Assembly (NCBI RefSeq): GCF_022539315.1
Contig: NC_066315.1
Span: 23,349,649-23,413,648, forward strand
Reading direction: 5' to 3'
Length of the DNA stretch: 64,000 bases
Source: Serinus canaria
Taxonomy: Eukaryota > Chordata > Aves > Passeriformes > Fringillidae
Shown: one piece after another, positions 51,028-62,099 of the stretch
How the letters are laid out: the number at the start of each line of letters is the position of its first letter
How positions within the stretch are numbered: the first letter of the stretch is position 1
Program-made: the position numbers and the translations under genes
The notes under the pieces: generated by a model
Told to the model about the DNA's origin: nothing
What the model saw: only the letters and a program-made list of their open reading frames with translations
Database searches by the model: none

Positions 51028-54000
51028 CTAAAAAGAGAGCCATAAAATTCAGTTAGAATATTTTACTGGATAGCCTCTGACAACTAGAAAACTTCAGAAG
51101 TTTTATGCAGACCATAGTTGCCCCTTTCTCAGCAATCTGAGACTCTGACGTTTCACATACCCCATTCTATAATTCCACCCAAGTCTTATTTTTCCAAGTT
51201 GTCACTGCATAAAACAGATGAGTAAGTGGAATGAGATTGTGCTGTTCTGTCCCCACTAGAGAGCATTAATTTATGTGTCAGGAAAGAAGCATTTGCAACA
51301 GAAATGAGATCAGCTCTATCTCCATCACAGCAATATTTGCAAACTGTTCTGAAAGTTGGGATTCTGCAGACTTTTTCTCTGCCTTCAACTGAACTTGTGT
51401 TACCAGGTTTGTCCCTGACTTGAAAAGATGTGAGTCAAGCATCATTCATGCTAACCTGAAGGTGTTTTGATAACTGCTGTGAGAGATCTATACAGCTATG
51501 ACTAATGCAGAACTATTAATTTATTCTTTTAACAGCACCTTCAGAGTAAGAAAACTTTCAGGCAAAAACAGAAAAAACAATCTATCCTCAGCTGCTGCAG
51601 TGTGGAGAGGTGCTGCAGGAGATAGCTGGTATGAGCCACCTCAGCACAACCTCACACAAGGTGCTGCATTCTCTTACTCACCAGCACCAAATGGGATGTA
51701 GGTAAACTTCTCTCCAGCGGCTGGGTTATCTTGGAGGTATCTGTCAGGCTTGAAGTCCAGAGCATCATTCCAGGAGTCTCTGAGTCTGTGATTAACGGTG
51801 GGAGATACACACACTTGATGGCCAGGGGGAATATTGTATCCAGCTACAGTCTACAAGAGAAGGGACAAGACCCCACATGACAAAATGTCTCCATTTTTAT
51901 TTTTAAAATGTTACCTGACATGTTATATCATGAGGCTTTAAATTTCAAGAGTTTTTGGCGAAGTGCATTTAAAATTACTGCAACCTAACACTTCCTCTCA
52001 TACTTGAACAGGACACAGTGCTCAAGTAGTTGCAGGAACCTTCCAGCTATTTTAGTAAGGCTGACAATTCTACAGAAGGGGGTTCTAAAGAAAAAGAATG
52101 AAATTAAAATTTATTGAAAGCCTTTGACATTGAAGAGACATAATTAAAAAAATACTTGAATTTTTTGACATGGTACTGTACTTGTACAAATAGCAAGTTT
52201 TCTTTTGGATTTACCTAGCTTGCATTAAATGCATGCCAAATTTTTCTATTATGGCAATTAAAAGTACCTGGAAAACAAAATAATGGTGGCACCAAACTAA
52301 GCTCAAATAAGACTGGTAACTACAAGAAAGGGTCAGTTTTGCTGAAGAAAGCTGCACATGGCTGTTGCTGGATCCCAGAGCTGGTCTTCTCCAGGTGGAA
52401 CAATCCCTGTTCCCTCAGCCTCTCACCACCACTGCTGCAGCCCCCTCCCAGCCAGGGGGCCCTCTGCTTGTTTCACTTCATCAGTCTTTTCCTTGCTGGG
52501 GGCTGCAGGTGTCTGAAACTGGACACAATTCCTCATGAAGGTAAAAAAATACCAAGTTCAAGGTATTAAACTTTCCTAACTCAACACTGGCTATGCTACC
52601 AATGACAGAACCCCAGAATGCCATCAGCTTTCCTCCCTGCCAGCAAACACAGCTCACTTGTGTTTCCTTCTGCCAGCTGAGATAGCTCTGACCTGACCTG
52701 TGCTGCTGCAGTGAAAGAGCTCCAAAAAGTGTCCTCACCTGAGGAGTTCTGGCCATTCTCATCATGGTCATTATAGGAGGTCTAAGCCTTAAAGTTTCCT
52801 TTAGACAGCGATCCAGCAAACTGAGATCCTTGAGCTGAAAAGAGAGAGAAAATGATGTACCAAAATATAGGCAAATTTATTCAACACAAACAAAATGCTA
52901 TTTTATACCATTTAAAAACATAAAATAGTGAAGAGTAAGCAGTTTGTATTTACATGTACTTCATTAGCTACACGGATTATTTATTTTCCATTTGATTCAA
53001 TTAAGAAGGAAAAAATCACCGACCAGTGCAATCAAATACAACTACTGTCTTAGTGATTTGTCTCTTAAGTATTTTCTGTTGCCTAATTAAAGAACAAGGT
53101 CACACTGCATTACTTTTCTCAGTGAAAATATGAGGATCTTCTACAGAACTGTCATTTATTAAATAAACATAGGAAATGCAATTTCCCTAATGAACACTGA
53201 TTAAAAAAACCAATATCAAGCTGAAAATTTACTTGGACAGGAAGAGAAGAGGAAATGTACTGGCAAACAGCATTATCAGAGAATGACCATGCCAATTATT
53301 ATTTTAACACAAAAGCATGTGACTGTATTTCAGGTCCAATGAGCTTTTAATTTTTTTTTTAAATAAGCATCTAAAAGTATGAAAATACCACTCAGGACTA
53401 ATGTAACATACAGACCTGGTCGTAAGTTAAGGGTGGCAAGTCCTCCCCACACACAGCTTTCTGTTCTGCATAGCACTGCTCCTGTAGGGCTTTGTCCCTG
53501 GCGAGGAAGAAGCCGAGCCAGGCGCTGGTGGTGGAGGAGGTGTGCTGCCCTGCCAGCAGCAGCCCAATCAGCATCCCCGCAATTTCATCATCCGTCAGCG
53601 CGCGCCCGTCCCTGCAGCGAATGGAACCACACTGGAGCTTCATTTGGTCACATTTAACTGTTTGGCATTGCTATTTACACAGTAGCATCTACAATTTCTT
53701 CTAAGGTACTCCTTACACCTTCTGCTCTTTTATTGCCTACCCTAAATGAAGAGGCAAAAGATCCAAAGTAGGGAGAAGGGATAACAGAGGGAGAGAGACT
53801 CTTTAGGGGCCTTAAAGAAAATCATTCCTCAACAGCCAGCAAAGACAAAGGAAGCAACCTCAGTCACCAATGAAAATCTCAATAACCATTGACAACTGAA
53901 GTTTTAAACCTGTTTTTAAGAATGCAACTAGGACAAACTGCATGCAACAAAACCGATTCAGAAGATGTGGGAGTGTTTCTTGGGTTGTGGTAGATAGTTC

Positions 54001-57000
54001 TAACTAAAGAGCTCAAAGCTAAAGTAACTCTTCAAATAAGTCTTTAAACTCTTGGCTTACTTGTATGAAGCATCAAGTAGAGTTTGGAGCATGTCATCCT
54101 CCTTTTCCTCAGACTTTCGACGTTTCTGGATAACCTTGTAGAAAATATTCTTTATTTCTCTGTGTGCTCGATCTCGTCGTCTGCAATTCAAAACAGTTCC
54201 ATTAGAAACTTAACACAACATAACACAGAATGCTTATGAGCATTTATTGGGATGTCTAGAATAGCTTACAAAGAAGAAGTGGTAGGGATGGGGGGCAATC
54301 CAAACAACAATGATGTTTAAATAAAACTTAGATAAGTTGCTTCCTCTGTCAGTGCTGGTACCTGAAGCTCGGCAGAGGCAGCCAGCCTGGCAGCAGCCAG
54401 GCAGCGTGAGTGAAACCCCCGTCCAGGTCAGCGTACAGCTGAGCCACCTTCTCGTCCAGCAAGCCTCGGATCTCCTTCCCATGTAAGCAATGGCTTGCTG
54501 TCAAAATGATCAGCTCTGAAAGGGCTTCAAAGAGGTCTGAGGGAAGATTTGAAAAACATTACTGAAATGTGGCTGATCAGATGTCTCTTTGAACAACTCT
54601 TTAATTAGATCACGAATACCTTTTTTCTAAGGTATTTCTTTCTAGAATTTTTTCTAGCAGAGTTAGTAATTCTTCCAAAGCAAGCCATACATCACAAGCT
54701 CAATCCTTAATAAATATAAGTGAAGTCATACAAAGATTTAATCCTGAAATCCAAATCCACAGGAAACCAGTTAATTTTGCTGCTCACTGAATTATTTTTA
54801 TATAGTAAATATATAAACGCTTAAACGCTTAAATATAAATTTATATATTACCATATTATTAACTATGTTTATATACAAACCATATACATTCAAAACAATT
54901 CAATATATTAAAAAATTACATGTATTAGATAATTTTTATGCATTTAAATGTAAGTATGTATGTTTAAAGAATATTTGACACTGTTATGTAACTCTGAGCT
55001 TGCACTTTGGTCACTATTGTAACCATACCAGCTTCAAAGACACAGTTTTTCACTGCAGAAACTCCCAGAGCCAAGATCTTCAGCACAGGCTCTCTAGGAA
55101 GTCAAAGCTTTTCTCAGGGACTAGGAATTAGTTACACTGAGCTGACTGATACCATCCAAAATGAGCAAAACAGGTGCACTATGAGCTGACTAAGAAAGCA
55201 AAACTAAGATAGTCCTTCATTCCTTTCAGTGATTTTCTGAGCAGCTTTATTCTCCAGTAGTCTTACATTTGATTGTTAAAAACCTGTATTTTCTTTCTTC
55301 ACACTCACATATTCAGTACACTTTTACCTATATAATTATTTTAAATTTCTTTTATAATGCAGTATATCTTTTACAAAAATATACTACATTGGCCTTAAGT
55401 ATTTCCCAGAAAACCGGAAAAAAAATGCAGTTGATCCTGCTTACTTTTCTCTCCACATTCTCCCCATGCTTTGAAATACTCCTTTGTTTCTTCTTCAATC
55501 ACAGATACATGCTGTCTAAACTGGGCAATGTTTAGCCCAGTTTTGAGCATCTTCTTCTGTTCCAAAAATATCTAAAAGAACCAAGACAGAATAAGCAATC
55601 AGTACAAGGACCATCATATTAATGTGATTAAAACTTATTAGAATTTCTACTATAAGAACATCCAAAAGTAAACAGGGATTATGATTAGGACTGCAGGGTA
55701 CAGCAGATACTCAGTTTTTACTAATAGGTAATACTCTGTTTTTCTTTTCTTTGTCTTTCCAGCAATAGTTCAGAAACATTCAAATAAAATAATAGGTCAA
55801 AGGAGCTGCAGTTCTCTCTTCTGTAGTACCAAACAAAAAAATTTATTTTAGTATCTTAATTAAGCTTTATCCCTGAAGATACAAGATGCATGCAAAGTTG
55901 AACTAAGAAATGCCCTTTAGATATATAATCACAAACATAACCAGCCCCATCTTTGCAAAGTCTGGATTTAGCCTGTGTCCCCTGATATGTGGCCTCCTCA
56001 CTTTCTCTCCCTCTCCTGTGTTGATTCAGGCAAAAGGATCCTGAGCTAGAGATGACCCTTTCTTTTACAGAGCCCTCTGATTTCACTGCCCAGGAAGTCA
56101 GACAGGCAGGATGCAAACTGCTTCCCAGGAAAATAGTGAGTTTCACACCCTTCTCAGTTCTTGCTCTTTTTCTATGTATAGGTTCACAGCTAACAAACCC
56201 ACTGATGAAAAGCCCTTCGTTAGATGAGAACCATTCAATGTCATTGACAGGACACTGACTCAGAAAATTATTTATTTGATTTTTAAGTCCTAATTATGAA
56301 TGAGGCATCTGCCCTATAGCCCTGCACTGTACTATGAGTAATACACCAAAAACTGTCTTCCCACCAAGGGCTCTGCATGTACAATACAGAACAAAAGGCA
56401 TTAAGAGAAAAGCTACTTCTCAGAAGCTTCTGTTTTGAGAATGCAGTGAGGACCCCAGCAGTCTGTCAGAGGGCACACATGCCACAGAGCAGAGAAAAGC
56501 ACTTTTTCCCTTGCACCATGCTAGCCAGTCTCCAGCTTGATGGAGACAGGAATAGCACACAGGAGTGAACACATCCTCTGCAATTTCAGCTCCTCTCAAC
56601 AAAAAACTATCTGCAAGAGGCTTGGAGAGAGAAGAGAGAGAGTGAATATGAGTTGATATACTGCCTATGGATATTAACAATTACCAGAATCACTGGTAAG
56701 TAAGCAAGTTACTAGTTTTGAAGAATAAGGGATGGTTCTTCCAAACACATGACTGAAAGTCACAGAATTAATAGACAGCAGCTTAAGCAGAGAAAAGGGG
56801 GTCTCAAAAGAAACTTCAGGATGACCCATCAATTGTAGAATGCCAATGAAATTTTCCATGGCTCTCTAAATGCCTTCCTATTAGATGTCTGAAATGAAAT
56901 CATGGTGGTGACACTGTGCAAAAAAAACCCTGCTTTCTTCTAGCAGAATGCATTCTGGCCACAACTGGCTGTGCTACCTCTCTAGCTTCATAGAGGGAAA

Positions 57001-60000
57001 CTAAAGATAATCAGTGTCAGAGATCATTTAAAGGTCAATAGCAACTGCCTGCATCTCCTTGCTGTGGAAAAAGAGTAATTTCTGTGGGAAAAAAGGATTT
57101 TTCTGAGGAACCTGAATCTGCTGAGATAATAGGAAAGAAGTCCTTCTGGTATCAAAAGAATTAATTAAGCAGACAGATCCAGAGATATCCAAGGCTTACT
57201 CAGTAATATGGTTCATCTCTTGACTAAAGCAGAACTCAAATGCACTATAGGGAAAAAGAAAACCTAAGGTGACTGTAGAAAAATACCTAATTTCAGAAAA
57301 AAAGCAACAAAAAGCTGTATATGGCGGGCCAATGAGGTAGGCCTTAATAGTCCCTATGTTCCTGAAATACATGGTAGTAAGAAATGCCCATTTCCAAGGA
57401 GCTTACAGAAAATCTACAAAACTGATGGATGAGATTAGATCACATCAAAGAACTACCTCTTGCATGAAGACAGACATTTAAATCCATCCCCAAACGAAAA
57501 GCATGAAAGCAGAAGTCAAACCCTCTCTAACAAGCAGGTAAACTTTCACAGAATTAAGGACAAACCATGACCTTGAAGTTTCAAGCAGACATCCCATGAC
57601 AGTCAGAATCCACAAAACAAGGACAACACAGTGAAAATCTGGCTAGCTTAGCAGCCTGATTCACAGATACTCTTCTGGAACAAGTATATACCAGAGAATA
57701 CAACATGAGATGTACTGCAGAGAATTGTGCATCCTCCACACTTCAGCAGCTGCAAAACTGATTCACAACTCCATCCCTGACTTTTTGAGGAAGACCTCTG
57801 ACTATATGAACTGGTAGAAACAAGCATGTTAGAATGGCCCCACTCATGGAAGAGATCTCCTAGGACATAAGAAATGATCCTCTCCTTGTTATCCAGGCTG
57901 CTGTCCTGCTGGTTCTCAAAGGGATGAGGAGCTATGCAAATCCATCCAATGGCAAAAGAACCTACCACCCAACCAACAAATTCTCTCCCAGACTGCTATC
58001 CACAATTTAGTACTTCTGTAAAAGGAGGAGACAACCAAGTTCTCCTTTACCTACTTAGAGAGTAGCAAGTTGTAGGTAGCTAGCTGGATATGAGATTTCC
58101 AAAAGAACAGGGTAAGGACAACATGCTTATTCTATGGATCATGGTGGATCATTGCAAAATGCCAGCGCGGAGACAAAGAGAGTAGTGATTACTGCCCCTA
58201 AGCCACATCATTAATAGGGCAACAATCACAACACGTAGGCAGGGATGAATGAAGAGGTATGCTAAGGAAGAAAATTAATTGATGGTCACAGAAACTAGTC
58301 AAATGACTGGCATTCATACTAACAAAATAACGCCAGAACTGAAGATCTAAAAATAAAGTATACCACAGTGCTGTTTCTTCCCCCCAACTACTCTGCTATG
58401 CAACATGCACTGAACACAGAGTGCCAGTGGAGCAAGTGGGACCCCAGAAAAGTTGGCTTCTGCAGTAGAAGAGTCTGACACGACAGGCCACTCTCACAAA
58501 CTAGGAAGCAGCCAATGCTTAGCTCAGATGCAATACCACGTGACACAGCCCCCGTGCTCCCATGCAGACTGTATTCTGCAAACATACACAGAACGATTTC
58601 TGCCTGAGCAAAACAAACCTTGTGGTTTAAACTGTTAAATTATTACTCCCATGTCTAGATCTGGCATGGCATAAATATAAAGTTACCACTCTTAGGGCTT
58701 TCTCAGAAGAAAGACCTGAAGTTGCTTGGAAGGAAAAAGTGAGCTGCAGGCAGTGGCATGCTGCAAGGGAAGAAAAAAGTGACTCGCTAGTTTTTCCTCT
58801 CTGGTAAGATTAGATGGTGACCAGAACAAAAGATAACATCCAGAGTGACAAATGGCCAGGTGGTAAGGAAAGCAACCTGAACATATCAGATTATCTACAT
58901 GAGACTGTTAACTACTGCAATATACCACATATCATATGAACACAACCCCGTCACACAGAGCCAAGAGCTCAGGGCTGCCCACTCAGCATTGAAACAGCCC
59001 TGCTTTGCCACTGATGTGGAACTGAAAACACAAACCGTGTTCGGGACGTCGTAGGCAACGCCCCTGCCGAAGACCGGCGTGGTCAGCCGCGAGTACACAT
59101 CCTCCGCGTTCAGATCTTCGTTCTTGCTGTTGAAGAGCAGGGCAGCAGCATCACTGCCCAGCAAGTACGTGAATGTCTTGCCAACCATAGTGAAACTGAA
59201 CACAGGTCCATACTAAGAGAGAGAATAAACAAACAAAAAAATTTATTTGAAATAAGAACAAAAAACCATTAAATCCCAATCTCGTACAGTCTTTCATAAA
59301 TTACTTTTTCTCCTAAGAAGTATCCAGACATTTAGGAAAGATAAATATATTTTAAACCACATTTAAATTCATTCTCAATATACACACTAGGGATATCTAA
59401 TGTTATAATGAACACATGTGAGCATGCACATTTTAAAACCATTTATTTTAGATAACATTAATAAAAGATCAGTCACACTAAAAAAACTAGCAAAGAGATT
59501 GCAGCATATATTGACCCCAGTAATCTACAAACACTGTCTTGAAAAATTCTGGATTTACGGAGTTATGCATAGATAATTAGGGGCAAATATGATTTTGAAG
59601 TTTAAAAGTCTTTTCCAGCAGACCTTCATGCACCAGATTTGGCTTTCTCTAAGCTAACGAAGCTAAGGTTTAAGCTTATAACTCTACTTGTAGACAATGT
59701 GAAACAGCTTGATAAATTTAATTGAAATTAAGGCTCTGTGGTATTCACATGCCCTCTGAACAGAGAGAAGCGGTGAGAAAAGCAGAGAAGAAGGAAAACA
59801 CAGTTCTTATCTCGCTTGCTGTGCCTGTGTTGTGCTAAAGTAGAATGCGATATGGAGACTGTTTACCCAAAGTGAGGATGTTTTGTTCTCTTGGCCAAGA
59901 AGTGTGTGTGTGTGGGACTGTCACGGGACAGTCACGAGAGAAGGAGAGCTGAGTGCTGTTCTGGGCACTTGTGAGCAAGAGCGAGTGCCTGGCAGATTCA

Positions 60001-61719
60001 GTTTAGATACAATGTACATAGTAAAATAAAGTAATTCATTAGCCTTCTGATGATGGAGTCAGATGCATCATTTTCTCTCCCCTCGCCAATGTCGGAGTCG
60101 CCGCTGATTTACAATAAGGCTCTACTGATTTTGTTAATTCCTTCCAGGATGTACAGTATAAAAACTACTGAGCTTTTATACACCAGCTTTTTTAACATCA
60201 GAGAGGCCTTAAAATTCATCAAGTTGCCCACAGAGGTGGTCAGCTACATTCCAACCTGGTCATAGATCGGTAAATAATGTGAGTAAAAGTTACCAATTAC
60301 AATATGAAATAATTTCATGCAAATGACTTTTTAATTAACTTGTGATTCAGCTATGAGTATTACCCAAACGTACAACCATATTTGTGATGTGAATCACGAG
60401 AGCTCAGAAAACACTACTGCTACATCAAGAGATCTGAAGATCACAGAGCCTACTGTGCACACTCCGTTCCATATCTGCAGTGGTAAATTAGAATGAACTG
60501 ATTTTAAACAGGCCCCAGACAGACAACTTAAGAGATACACAAAAATACTTTTGTATATGCTCGGCCAATCATGTAGGAAAACATACCTTGTCATAAGCAT
60601 TTTCCAAAAATTCAATGGGACTTTTTCCAAATGCAATTGCATGACCAAGGAAAGGGATGCCTGATGAAATAAAAGGTGGGTAGTTCTGTAAAGGAAAGAG
60701 AAAAATAAACACTGAATTTTCTTCAGAGATTATCACAGACTCATGAACAAGTAGAATATCCTAAGCTGGAAGGGACCCACAAGGATCGAAGTCCAACTCC
60801 CGGCCCTGCACAGGACCATGCACAAGGGTGACAGCGTGTCCTTGACAGAGGCTGTCAAAATGCTTCTTGAACTCTGCCAGGCTTGGTGCTCTTTACTGGC
60901 CACTTTACTGGCATGTGCCAGTGCCCAAAAGTAATAAAATCATGGCCATTTACATAAAAACCAACCAGAGAAGAAGTTTTATATATATTTGTTTCAACTC
61001 TTTCTTGAAAAGGCCAACTTTAAAAAAAATTTCAACTGTTTAGATAGAGCTATACTTAAAGCAACAAAGGTTAAAATGAAGTTAATATGATTAAGATACT
61101 TCCTGTGCTGCCTCTGAATGCGAAGAACAAAGATATTGCACCTGAAAAGAAGGCAGCTAGAAACGAAGCAGTGCTGGAGGATTTGTTAAACAGCCCCTCA
61201 AAAGCACCTTCAGGTTAGCACTGTATTTCATGCATTAGCGGACACCTTGTCTTAAGCTCCATCGACGAAACAGTACCGGGAACGCCCCTGGGCTCCGCCA
61301 CCCCGAGCGCCTCTGCCCCCGCGGTTCGGACCAGCCCGGCGAGGGCCGAGCCGGCCGGCTGCCCCAGAAGCCGCCACGGCGCGGCCGCTGGAAACGCCGC
61401 TCGCCGGCCGGGGCCCCTCCCTCACGCCGGGCTTTCAACGCCGCTTCCCCCGCGCTCCCGAGGGCTGTCCCGAGCCCTGCAGCGGCCGCCCGGCTCCCCC
61501 GGCCCGCGGGCACCGTCCCTGCTGCGGCCCGGCCGCCGCGCTCACCTTCTTGTGGGAGCCGAGGTGTCGCCGGTAGCCGAGCTGGAACAGGTAACCGAGG
61601 CTGAGCGCGAAGGCGGAGGCGGCAAGCACTAGGGAGAGGGGGTTGCCGACGGCCACCCGCTCCAGCAGGGACCCGCCGACCTCCATGAGGTTCAGCATTT
61701 TCTCGACGCCCGCCGCCAT
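50849..61719 (-). CDS. CYP51A1: CYP51A1, lanosterol 14-alpha demethylase, complete, 10 exons
   Basis: Known role: the ER-membrane cytochrome P450 that removes the 14-alpha methyl group of lanosterol/dihydrolanosterol in cholesterol synthesis, with electrons from POR. Seen here: 10 exons in phase, 1,512 nt, 503 residues. There is an N-terminal hydrophobic anchor (about residues 27-46), the substrate-channel residues Y131, F139 and Y145, D231 and H314 (the proposed proton-relay pair), the I-helix AGQHTSSTT (311-319), the E369-x-x-R372 motif and the heme loop FGAGRHRCIG with Cys449, split by the last intron. Length and motif positions match the human enzyme numbered from its 503-residue form. 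The start ATG lies in a CpG island, the next Met is residue 8, and no frame break is seen. The coordinates here span introns. Confidence 0.97.
51682..51850 (-). CDS. CYP51A1: CYP51A1 exon 9 (phase 0-1)
   Basis: The acceptor is cttgtag|act and the donor is gctg|gtgagt. It reads [31 protein letters not shown] and ends FGAG, the first half of the heme loop. Confidence 0.96.
52739..52834 (-). CDS. CYP51A1: CYP51A1 exon 8, ExxR motif (32 codons, phase 0-0)
   Basis: The acceptor is cttttcag|ctc and the donor is cag|gtgagg. It reads [20 protein letters not shown] then MRMARTPQ. E369 and R372 form the conserved K-helix pair. Confidence 0.97.
53416..53611 (-). CDS. CYP51A1: CYP51A1 exon 7, I helix (phase 2-0)
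   Basis: The acceptor is gctgcag|g and the donor is cag|gtctgt. It reads [20 protein letters not shown] then [21 protein letters not shown]314 and T315 of the oxygen-activation site are present. Confidence 0.97.
54061..54180 (-). CDS. CYP51A1: CYP51A1 exon 6 (phase 2-2)
   Basis: The acceptor is attgcag|a and the donor is acaa|gtaagc. It reads [20 protein letters not shown] then [11 protein letters not shown], collinear with human. Confidence 0.95.
54362..54536 (-). CDS. CYP51A1: CYP51A1 exon 5 (phase 1-2)
   Basis: The acceptor is ccctcag|ac and the donor is ttcag|gtacca. It reads [20 protein letters not shown] then [20 protein letters not shown], with D231 in the DLDGGF motif. It is GC-rich toward its 3' end. 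Confidence 0.96.
55445..55571 (-). CDS. CYP51A1: CYP51A1 exon 4 (phase 0-1)
   Basis: The acceptor is cttttag|ata and the donor is aaaa|gtaagc. It reads [20 protein letters not shown] then KAWGECGEK, matching human [20 protein letters not shown]. Confidence 0.95.
55572..59035 (-). other. CYP51A1 intron 3 (3.5 kb)
   Basis: The longest CYP51A1 intron. I see no repeat family, exon or RNA gene I can name in it. Confidence 0.55.
59036..59212 (-). CDS. CYP51A1: CYP51A1 exon 3 (59 codons, phase 0-0)
   Basis: The acceptor is tcttag|tat and the donor is acg|gtttgt, a weak donor fixed by homology. It reads [20 protein letters not shown] and [20 protein letters not shown]. It carries Y131, F139 and Y145 of the substrate pocket. 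Confidence 0.96.
59750..60113 (+). mobile_element. LTR of a passerine-type endogenous retrovirus, antisense in CYP51A1 intron 2
   Basis: It begins tgccctctgaacagag and ends gatttaca (TG...CA), about 364 bp. Diagnostic segments include tgtgcctgtgttgtgctaaa, gactgtttacccaaagtgag, a poly(A) signal AATAAA at 60,025-60,030 and attagccttctgatgatgga near the 3' end. I recall this arrangement from songbird LTRs. No clean target duplication is found, so the limits are approximate. No internal genes are present. Confidence 0.72.
60587..60685 (-). CDS. CYP51A1: CYP51A1 exon 2 (33 codons, phase 0-0)
   Basis: The acceptor is tttacag|aac and the donor is aag|gtatgt. It reads [20 protein letters not shown] then [13 protein letters not shown], nearly identical to human from [11 protein letters not shown] on. 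Confidence 0.96.
60733..60892 (-). mobile_element. CR1 LINE fragment, minus orientation
   Basis: cctaagctggaagggaccca then aaggatcgaagtccaactcc, cggccctgcacagg and cttctTGAACTCTGCCAGGC is the reverse of a CR1 3' region. It lies in CYP51A1 intron 1, sense to that gene. Confidence 0.82.
61546..61719 (-). CDS. CYP51A1: CYP51A1 exon 1 (58 codons)
   Basis: It starts [16 protein letters not shown] and ends [10 protein letters not shown] before the donor aag|gtgagc. It encodes the membrane anchor ([19 protein letters not shown]). The first ATG was chosen because it gives the usual length; +4 is G. It is very GC-rich. Confidence 0.93.
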
Positions 61720-61812
61720 CCGCCGTGGCTCCGCGGGGCAGGGCGGCGCGGTGGGCCGGGCTGGTCCGAGCCCGTGCGGCGGCTCCCGGCGCTGGGCTGA
61801 TCTCTGCCCATG

Positions 61813-61817
61813 TGACG
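61813..61817 (+). promoter_or_regulatory. CYP51A1: CRE half-site TGACG
   Basis: tgacg in catgtgacgattg, about 95 bases upstream of the ATG. Mammalian CYP51A1 promoters contain a CREB/CREM site; only a half-site is visible here. Confidence 0.4.
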
Positions 61818-61853
61818 ATTGCCGGCGCCGCAGCCAACCCGCGGCCGCGCCGC

Positions 61854-61863
61854 GCGGGGTGAC
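61854..61863 (-). promoter_or_regulatory. CYP51A1: SRE-like element
   Basis: The minus strand reads GTCACCCCGC, 8 of 10 matches to the classical SREBP site ATCACCCCAC. It lies about 135-145 bases upstream of the ATG and overlaps a plus-strand TGACG half-site. SREBP control is known for mammalian CYP51A1; the site call is inference. Confidence 0.5.
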
Positions 61864-61890
61864 GGCATCGGCCGGGCTGCGGCCCGCGCC

Positions 61891-61895
61891 ATTGG
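61891..61895 (-). promoter_or_regulatory. CYP51A1: CCAAT box (NF-Y)
   Basis: attgg on plus is CCAAT on the gene strand (context gccaatgg), about 28 bases upstream of the SRE-like element. NF-Y sites next to SREs are typical of sterol genes. Confidence 0.55.
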
Positions 61896-62099
61896 CGGGC
61901 GGCGGGCATGGGGCGGGCCCGGCCCGGCCGCCTCAGGGCTCGGCCCCAGCGCCTCCGGCTCCGCGGCGCTCGGCTTCCAGGTGTTTGAAACGCTCCGTGT
62001 CCTCCAGCTCCTGGATAGCGCGGTTCTCCTCCGGGAAACGAGGCTGATGGCGGTGAGCCGTCCCTCGGGCATCACTGCCGGCACCCCCGCTCCTTTGTA

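Larger units (their letters stand above)
51028..55444 (-). other. CYP51A1 introns 4 to 9
   Basis: The introns between exons 4 and 10, each about 0.2-0.9 kb. I see AT-rich stretches (notably 54,790-54,960) and no recognisable element or extra exon. Confidence 0.55.
61240..62090. promoter_or_regulatory. CYP51A1: CpG-island promoter of CYP51A1
   Basis: An abrupt 0.85-kb GC- and CpG-dense block covers CYP51A1 exon 1 and its upstream flank, in otherwise AT-rich DNA. GC boxes (gggcggg, 61,911-61,917) and a CCAAT box lie upstream of the ATG and there is no clear TATA box. It may drive transcription in both directions. Confidence 0.88.

Noticed and set aside
61235..61909. 224-codon minus-strand frame and overlapping long frames on both strands
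   Set aside because: GC-rich DNA of the CpG island has few stops. The frame differs from the verified CYP51A1 exon 1 frame and its product is Ala/Arg/Gly-rich low complexity.
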